A DNA stretch of 64,000 bases, from NCBI GenBank assembly GCA_024220505.1, contig JAKZZE010000018.1:806001-870000 (forward strand), in the 5' to 3' direction. Made by a program: the position numbers and the translations under genes. Below are positions 56,642 through 64,000 of this stretch, piece after piece; position 1 is the first letter of the stretch, and each line of letters starts with the position of its first letter. The notes under the pieces were generated by a model. That model searched no databases. It was not told the DNA's origin and saw only the letters and a list, made by a program, of their open reading frames with translations. This DNA comes from Rhizopus arrhizus. Taxonomy: Eukaryota; Mucoromycota; Mucoromycetes; Mucorales; Rhizopodaceae.

Positions 56642-58833
56642 TTGTCAGTTTTTGATAATTTTAAGCGGGGGCTACATCAGCCGCTTTTATGAACATATTA
56701 CGCATGAGAGGCATTCTGTGTACAAGCTGATGGTATATTTTAATTTTGGACAAAGCTCAAAGTTGTGCTGTATGCTCAAAGCCGTTTTTACTTTTAGTTT
56801 ATTTTTCTTTGTTTCTATCTATTATTGACAAGCTACTAAACATGATGCTTTCGACTTTGGGCTTTTGGAGTTCCCCGAGAAAAATCCAGGCAATCTGGCC
56901 TTAGCCAACTCTAACGTCAAATGTCTGGATTTTGATTTCTTTTTGGATATTACTTGTTCAGCAAAGCATGTTAGATGGTATTATAAAAAGTACTCTCGAA
57001 CCATACTAGCTCATATTCTTACTGGGAATTTGAGAATGGATTCATAGCGACAGAATAATTATACAACTTTTAATTCACTGTATTTTTAGAAAAGCTAACA
57101 GGGATGAGAGATGACTAAGGTCTTCAAAAGCCTCAAAAGACCATTACAAATGCTATATGCTCTAGTATTGGAAGAAAAAGAAATGTCTATTACGACTTAA
57201 GATTGTGAGAAAAAAAAGATTTTAATGGCTCAAAAGGACATAAACCATATCCGTCTTGAAGTATATTTCATACTCGCATGAAACCGAGCGGTTTGAAGTA
57301 GTTGGAGATCAATTTGATCTTATGTAACTAATATACATAGTGGCCATACAACAAGGATTTATAATTTGCTGCTACGTAGATCAAATCAATAATTGATTGT
57401 AAACCTCATTATCTTGTAGTTATGAAGCAATCTAACCCATTCAGGTTCTCGGTTATCTTCATTTAATGAAAGCAGTAGCGTGTTGAGTGCACTGACTAAC
57501 AGTCCAGCCAATAAGCTGTGCAACATCTATTATGCGAATATTCGTGTAATGTATGAGTTTCCTCAATTGGAAAAGATGTGAAAGGTGAGCTCAGGGACAA
57601 TTACTGAAGAAAAACAAATTGGTTGTCAATAAAAATCAGATTATGAACAGTAAATCGCAATCAATATTCCATACAATCTGTATTTTTAATATTGATCCTA
57701 TTTTACAATCTATGTTACTTTTACGTACTGGATTCACACAATAGGCTGTATAGAAAAGCCTTTATGCTTCAAAAACCATTCAAAATTTATAATCATAGCA
57801 TTCTAACAATTAGACCTATACATAGTCCAAGGATTTCTATTTGATTTAAGGAGTATCTCAAGTAGGTCGCAAAGAACTTATATATCATCTTTGAAGAAGC
57901 AGATGTTAGGTACTGCTTTTGTGGACAAATTGCTGTATTTTCAAATGGCTGCTGCAAAAATACGTAAAAAATATTCAATCATCTGACTTACTCTAACTTA
58001 AAGATAAAGCTTGACAAGTGTTATTTCGCACAAAAGCATTCACTTGCTAATTTTCTGCATCTCACTTGAAAACATAACTGTTGATACTCATGACTCTGTA
58101 ATCATCCAGGGATAAGCTAGGAAGTAACTATGTGAGAAAACTATTGTGAAGAATTGGCAATAGCCGTATTGAATTCTGCTTTGGCAGTAGGAAGAAGGAT
58201 AATCTGGAAAATGAAATATTCGATCATTATATTTGTTTTGATCTCAGGTTTATCAATAAGCTGACAGCAATAAAAAAAGTCAACTTCATATTTCCTTAAT
58301 TACAATGTCTTCTAAAGCCTTAATAGATTTAAAACATCCTCTACATTGGGCTAAATCCATGTTTTGATACCTTTAAAATATATAAAGATGACCAACCTAA
58401 GATAGCTACTGCTGTGAACAAAGATCATTTTCTAGAAATACGAATGATTGTTTGGAATTGTTCAAATGATTCATAGATAATCATTTTTAATTATACTACT
58501 TCCTTCAACATTCGCTTGAGTAAGTGTGAGTGAACAGTTAGAAATTCATAGTTTATACCATAAAAGAATCAGACATGGGTTGGTCCCGAATATTAATGTT
58601 AAAGGCCTACATCTACACTTCTGCAACTATCCGACAAATATCAGGTTGAGAATAGAAACATATTTGCTCTTGTACAATTGCTGCATTATTAATTGTTGCT
58701 TTGATGAATTCTATATCAGTATAACTTAGTAAGATGGTCGCAACAAATTAATTAAAATTATGGGACATAATTAGTAGTGAGTGGCTGAATTTTGCTACTA
58801 GTATACATAAATAGCATTAAAACGTAATCCAAC

Positions 58834-58880
<47 letters not shown>

Positions 58881-59864
58881 AAAAGAAAACGATTTGAATA
58901 AAGGGTCGATATACTGTTCAAGATGTTACTTCTTCATTTCCACTTGCAATCAATGTAATTAACTTAGCTGACGCTTTATTACACAGCTAAAACCTATGGA
59001 GAACTGGCTGATGCTGGCTATCTTTTAGGGTTATGTATAGTGAATGTCAAGGCTTTGAAAATGACTCATGTAGCTTCATCCACCTAAGTAGCTTTCCAAG
59101 TTCGTTAAATCAGTATTCCATATTATGTGGCAGACAAAAATATTTATGGAAATAAATGCTTGATCTGATCAACAACAATGGCAATCTCCTACAGCTTTCG
59201 TATATAGTATAGCCAAAAAAACTCCTCATGTTCCTTTATATCATATCAAGTAGAAAGCAAGAATAAAAGTCAAATAACATTGAATGTCTACTGCATACAA
59301 TGAAAGCTTAATAAGAACAAATTTATCACACGTCTTTCTTATCTCATTTTATGCACTAAAATAAAAATGTTCTTCAATATAGTCATATTAATGAATAGAA
59401 AGCTTTAGTATATGGCGCTTCAAAAATACTATGATTAAAGCAAGATATTCAATTTTCTCTTTTTACATGTCTTTCCTTAATAAAGATTAATCAAAAGTAA
59501 GCATTTGATGCGACCGAAACTACATGACTGATACCGTGCTATCTTTTAAAACATTGATAAATAAGAGAAAAGTCATAAAACGATACATGAAACTAAGTAT
59601 TATTATAAACAGTGCAATTTAACTTAGCAAGAATTGATATTAATCCATTAGAGTTTCTTTGATCTCCTGGACACGAAACCTACTATTATTTGGTTTTAAA
59701 TTTTAACTTTTATATGTAAATCTAGATAAACTAGCTGCTGCTTCAATTCTTACGAGAAGGTGGCTCAAGTACAAATATAGAAAAACATATAAAATGAGCA
59801 GATGCTTATCTAATTAAAAAAGGCACACGTTTATTTAAAAAGATACTTTATTTACAAATTTTAC
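56640..59864. other. 3.2-kb gene-poor region with decayed coding debris
   Basis: No intact gene. 56865-57047 plus encodes a protein-like 60-residue piece (MEFPEKNPGNLALANSNVK...) and fragments continue to about 57700 on the plus strand with many stops, suggesting an old gene or transposon relic of an unrecognised family. A 43-nt A tract lies at 58836-58878. 57750-59800 shows nothing recognisable. Confidence 0.4.
58836..58878. repeat. Poly(A) tract, 43 nt
   Basis: Uninterrupted A run in gene-poor DNA, not near a recognised promoter. Confidence 0.9.
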
Positions 59865-61333
59865 TTATTTTGTTTTCTTTAAAAGCGTAAGGACTGCTGC
59901 AGCTTCTATTGCATCTTCTCCAACATAAACAGAAAGTGTTTTTGTATCATATGGAACTAATGATTTTCTTTTACTGTTTTGTTCCATTAATGAAGTCACC
60001 AGTGATGGTGAAGTATTTGGTGATCCGCTAAATGAATCTAAAGGACTGGAATCAGAAGAAGTGGTACTTTCACACGGTATACCAGTTTCCTCTACACCTT
60101 GCTTTTTGGTTTTTTTGTTACCAGTAATACTTGTTTTCCTTTTCTTTTCGCCTTCGTTATTATTAGGCGGATTATCATTTAATATTTTGCCATGTTTCCA
60201 TTTGACACCACAAGCATTACAAAGAGTACCTGCACCCTGTGGTCCTCTACGCCACATAGGGGTTGTCTTACATCCACAGTATAAGCATTTCTTTATTGGA
60301 CTTGATTTAGAGGCTGTAATAGATAACGACGATGATTTTGATGAACTTGCTTTCTTGATTGTTGACTTTGAGAGCCCAGTATTGATCTCTTCTGTTATCA
60401 GTTCTTCATTTTTATTGTTATTATTAAACAAAATAATAACCGTAATATAAATAATATTTACCATCATCGCCACTACTCCAATCCATATTGTTATTATTAT
60501 TATTATTATTAGTACGCTTTTCTGGTAAGGAAACCATTTCAACTTTATATTGAGTTGCCTTTTCATAATGTAATTTCATCTTTAAGAAAAGCTTAATAAT
60601 AATAGCAACAACAAATTAGAGTAAATTTTGCTTACTAGATCCATCATATTTTGACACATGAGCTCATAAGAAGCTACTGTATGTTTCATGGCAAAATATA
60701 ACTTTTGAGGTACATTTGATATAAGAATAGTAATTGCATCATTCCTTGTTGTTTGACGGCAACTCAAATCATTTTCTTGTACAGAATTTTCTTGGTAAAA
60801 GGAATAGAGTATCTATAACGTGTATTATATAATTATTTTCTTTTATACAAAAGGAGTCAGTTACCTTATGAGGTGCAGATTCAGTAAGACATTCCGACAT
60901 TGCTTCACGAGGGAATATATAAAGCATTTGCTGGTCAAAGCTCAACTGACTAGAAGCTGGGTCAACTGAAAATATCAAATCATAGCGCATCACCTTCTTT
61001 CTCTTTTTCGGAGGAAGTGCAGGAGATTCATCCATCATCTCCTCTTTACTCGAACTAATCTCAGAAATTTCCGATTCTGTCAATTCGTAAAAGGTACAGT
61101 GAGGAAAGATTGTTGATCTATATTCCATACGGCACACACCCAAGTAACGAGACTGAAACCTGTTGTGTTGGCCATCGATTGGATCGTCCGATGTTTGATG
61201 ACTAAAAACAAATGGTATCTTGAAAGGTTGAAACATGTCAGCAGGTAGAGAACTGGACAATAAAAAGTTAGTATTTTACATGCAAGAAGTACTTTAAGTT
61301 TTTTTACTTGAGTTCTGATTTAGATGTAAACAT
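59865..61333 (-). CDS. GATA-type zinc-finger transcription factor
   Basis: Five exons (61333-61308, 61252-60865, 60812-60636, 60579-60462, 60403-59865) give about 415 residues. The single GATA finger is C-x2-C-x18-C-x2-C ([20 protein letters not shown]...LCNACGVKW). The 18-residue loop is the White Collar/plant type rather than the 17-residue Area/NIT2 type. A basic KKRKT stretch follows. The N-terminal ~220 residues form a folded-looking domain ([22 protein letters not shown] ... [10 protein letters not shown]) that I cannot assign; a PAS domain as in WC-2 is not evident. The first exon encodes only 8 residues. The last intron has two possible acceptors (before 60403 or before 60391), giving 415 or 411 residues. 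Confidence 0.85.
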
Positions 61334-62084
61334 GATAAGAAGTTTTGGATGAAAAAAGTAAAAGAAGAAAAAAACAGATCGATGAGGTAATGTAGATGAA
61401 GCTTTAAAAAGGAGAATAACCAATTTTATATTCAAGTAAAATATAAAAAGAAACTATTTAAAAAGAGATTATTATAAAGAGAGAAAGAAAAAGAAAAAAG
61501 AGAGAGAATAAAAAAGGCTAAAAGTTTAAAAAAGTGTTTGTGCAAAAGGAAAAGAAAAAAGGGAAATAATTTTCACACTTCTTTTTACGCCTTCTTTTGC
61601 TTCGAAGTTTTGTTACTTTTTAAGAATAAGAGATGCACTTATTCCCAAAAAAAACCTACTTCTGATCTCTTTTGCTGTTGTAGCTAAGCTTCCTTATTGT
61701 TCATATTTCTGTTGCGAACAATGGTGGTCCCTTCTCTCTTTGATGATCGGGAGATACAGGAACTCCGACTATTTCTTATTTATGCCAAGGATATGGTTTG
61801 AAGACCAATTTCTGTTTGAGATAATGACATAAGAGCAGTTTGCTACTTTTAGTCATGTTAAAACACTTTGAATAGATAGTATTCATATTATTCTTTTAAA
61901 GTGATTTGAATATTTGTGTACTATTATTGCTGTAGATTTATGTTATATTGTGCTTACAAACTCTTCTACACGCACACACATCAAAAGAGACTCCGAAAAT
62001 TTTTTTTTGTTTTGTCCAAAATGAAACTTGGTTTTTTTTTTTTTTTTTTCTTTAACCTACACAAAAAAAATTAATTAAATCAAA
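61334..62084. promoter_or_regulatory. Divergent promoter region GATA factor / RPB11
   Basis: Strong strand asymmetry: purine-rich on the plus strand at 61340-61570 (CT-rich leader for the minus-strand GATA gene) and T-rich at 62003-62050 before the RPB11 start. No specific factor sites assigned. Confidence 0.5.
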
Positions 62085-62631
62085 ATGAACGCACCAGATC
62101 GTTTCGAATTATTCGTGATTCCTGAAGGAAAAAAGAAGTAAGATGGATAAACAAGTAAAAGAAAACAAGATTGAAATACTAAAAAACAATCTACAGAGTA
62201 GAGATGGAAGTAGATACCAAAATTCCTAATGCTGCTACTTTTATTGTAGAAAGAGAAGATCACACTCTTGGTAATATGTTAAGAGGGTAAAAGCAACATA
62301 CGTACTACAACAATAGATTATTAAATATATTATTAGTCAACTATTAAAGGATCCTAGAGTACTATTTGCAGGATATAAAGTACCTCACCCATTAGAACAT
62401 AACTTTATCATTAAAGTTCAATCAGTACCTGGAACTTCACCCGGAAAAGCACTGAAGGACGCTACTTCTGAACTCATATCCGAAATCAATGCATTGAAAA
62501 ATAAATTTGATATGGAAGTAATTCGTCATCGTACCTTTGAAGATGCAAAAGCTTCACAAAGCAATTATGGTGCTGTTGAATCCATGAACCCTATGGAAAC
62601 TCACCATGCTGGCATGGATGTTGACTTTTAA
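62085..62631 (+). CDS. RPB11: RNA polymerase II subunit Rpb11
   Basis: Three exons (62085-62137, 62197-62286, 62337-62631) give 145 residues. It reads [60 protein letters not shown] and FIIKVQS: the alpha-like domain of Rpb11, which pairs with Rpb3 to nucleate Pol II assembly. The last 25 residues ([15 protein letters not shown]...) extend beyond the yeast (120) and human (117) proteins and are not conserved. The splice joins reconstruct highly conserved residues. Confidence 0.96.
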
Positions 62632-62759
62632 AGATAGTCAAATAATAAAAAATATCATCCTTCACCCTTCAACTGTCTCATTAACCTCTTTTTATGTCGG
62701 CATTTAAATGGTTCTAATTTTTTGTTTTTTTGTTTTTTTTTTATATACTTTTGTTGAAC

Positions 62760-64000
62760 ATGTCAAATGAAGGGATTCAGCACCGTTTCGTGCAGATTCA
62801 CCAGGCATGTGATCTAACATCTAAACCAAACGAAATATGGGCGGTTCTGTCTCAGTCATCTATTACCAATATTGCTGTTTCAAATGCTTGTGAAAGAATA
62901 CTAGATCAAGTTGCTAGAAAACAACTCGATGCACTTGTAACATTACGACAATTTCAAAACCTTGTGTTAAGCTGTGATGACCAAGCAAAAAACGCCATCT
63001 ATCTACGCTATATTACCTGTTTACGTTCAAAATTAGATATAACCTTTGGACTTGTCAAGTCAGATCTCATTCAAGTTGATCCTTTTGTAACCATAATTCG
63101 TCAAAAACCTCAGTTATATTATGATATCCTAAGCGAAATCGATTTCCTGCTCAAAGACACTCGAGATGTGGAAATGATTACACCTTTTGTATTATATGTG
63201 CTTCTTACAGACTGCAACTTGGACTATAGTGCACTTCTTGTGAAAATCTCTTTGATTTGTCTATCTATTAACATAGAGTTGGTCAGAGACGTTTATTCTT
63301 TGATTTGGAAACGCGTCATGATTCACTATCCGATACAGATGGACCTTAATCGTTACTTATCTATTGTCGATTTCCTAGAAATGATAAACCGGCAATATAA
63401 AGAGGAATTAGGTTTCGACTTTCTTAATTGGATGATCAACGATTGTTATCCTATTCTAGATCGTGCTTTGACAAGCGCGTCAAAGAACGGGCCCGTCCTT
63501 CCTTACTTGTCTCGCATAGAGCGCTTATATCGTACAATCGATGACAAACAAAAAGTATCAGAAAAGTTTCAGGCCAATCTATCTTTATTGTGGGCAAGTT
63601 GTTCTTTTCTTTTACTCAAAGCTCAGACATTAGATGAGCAGCAAAGCGCTTTGGATCTGATTCGCTTCTGTATAACACACGGTTCTATCCCAAAAAGGTT
63701 GATTCAAGTTGCTTACCTGCCTCTTTTTCAAACTCTATCTGAATTGATGGATAAAACTGCATCGAAAAGGATTCAAGAGATGAAGGAAGAGGTCCTTTCG
63801 CTGATTCATGCTCTTGATGAGGCTTCAGATATTCATATTAACTTTGACGCCATCAGATCAGCAGTAAGTTTTATAAATTCTTCATAAAAGTACTTTTTAA
63901 ACTTATTCTTCCCAATAGATGAGTGAAATTGTTAAGAGCAATGCTATCAATGGTCTTCTTGGTCACTTGGCAACCTACATCCTTTCATTTTATTCTAATA
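62760..64000 (+). CDS. Focadhesin-like helical repeat protein, 5' part (runs off the window)
   Basis: Exon 1 is 62760-63863 (368 codons); a 55-bp intron follows and exon 2 starts at 63919 (MSEIVKSNAING) and continues past the end of the window. The sequence is almost all helical with HEAT/ARM-like periodicity, no TM segment. The segment VDPFVTIIRQKPQLYYDILSE followed by a paired-helix region resembles the DUF3730 part of animal focadhesin (HPLM.VL..RP.CW...LQ). That match is from memory and moderate. ATG at 62760 chosen; another in-frame ATG lies at 62730 but would add a hydrophobic leader. It lies 128 bp downstream of RPB11. Confidence 0.6.

Noticed and set aside
1..64000. CRISPR arrays, rRNA genes, bacterial operons
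   Set aside because: None seen; spliceosomal introns and gene content show a eukaryotic nuclear sequence.

Overview
This is a 64 kb piece of an AT-rich fungal nuclear genome, most likely an early-diverging filamentous fungus of the order Mucorales (Rhizopus/Mucor type). The evidence is roughly 70 short spliceosomal introns that I could place by reading-frame joins (about 45-77 nt, GT..AG, often with a CTAAT/CTAAC-like branch site), compact housekeeping genes with CT-rich or poly(T) leaders, a PacC/Rim101 zinc-finger factor, a bifunctional-type trehalose-phosphate synthase protein, and mobile-element families common in mucoralean genomes (DIRS, Tc1/mariner, Fanzor-like).

Layout. 0-5.9 kb is a nested transposon block: the 3' part of a Tc1/mariner transposase followed by a structurally complete DIRS retrotransposon (1505-5797: gag-like, RT/RNase H and tyrosine recombinase ORFs, 111-bp inverted terminal repeats and an internal complementary region). 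5.98-7.16 kb holds a 2H phosphoesterase and a coactosin (actin-binding) gene, next to an 800-bp palindromic element (7321-8120). 9-15.3 kb carries a protein with two WWE-like repeats and a 1003-residue Sel1-repeat protein with a myristoylation-type N-terminus. 16.4-20.4 kb holds a small hypothetical gene, an Aim32/sucrase-ferredoxin-like gene, an ING-family PHD protein and cyclin H. 21-27.6 kb is a graveyard containing two independent degenerate Fanzor/TnpB-like nuclease genes of different lineages.

28-41.5 kb is gene-dense and mostly on the minus strand: a FAR1-type zinc-finger protein, a SCOC-like short coiled-coil protein, a nine-exon FUSC/DUF2421 membrane transporter, proteasome ATPase Rpt5 divergent from eIF3f, and PacC/Rim101. 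42.5-44.1 kb is another relic block (a ribosomal protein eL14 fragment, a decayed Tc1/mariner transposase and a 57-nt A tract). 44.6-56.5 kb holds an AMP-forming acyl-CoA ligase ending in ARL, a VAP/Scs2 ER protein, CAF1 deadenylase, malate dehydrogenase ending in SKL, a TPS-TPP protein with an altered phosphatase motif and a 3' frameshift, and frataxin. 56.6-59.8 kb is gene-poor. The window ends with a GATA factor, RNA polymerase II subunit Rpb11 and the 5' part of a focadhesin-like helical protein.

Functional context. Fungal genes here are not operons, but two convergent or divergent pairs are very tightly packed (Rpt5/eIF3f starts 169 bp apart; TPS-TPP/frataxin stops about 10 bp apart). 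Two neighbouring enzymes carry peroxisomal (PTS1-type) C-termini, consistent with fatty-acid or aromatic acyl activation and NADH shuttling in peroxisomes. The strongest leads are the two Fanzor relics, the DIRS element, the 800-bp palindrome and the TPS-TPP active-site change. All exon models are hand-made from frame continuity and splice consensus, without transcript support.
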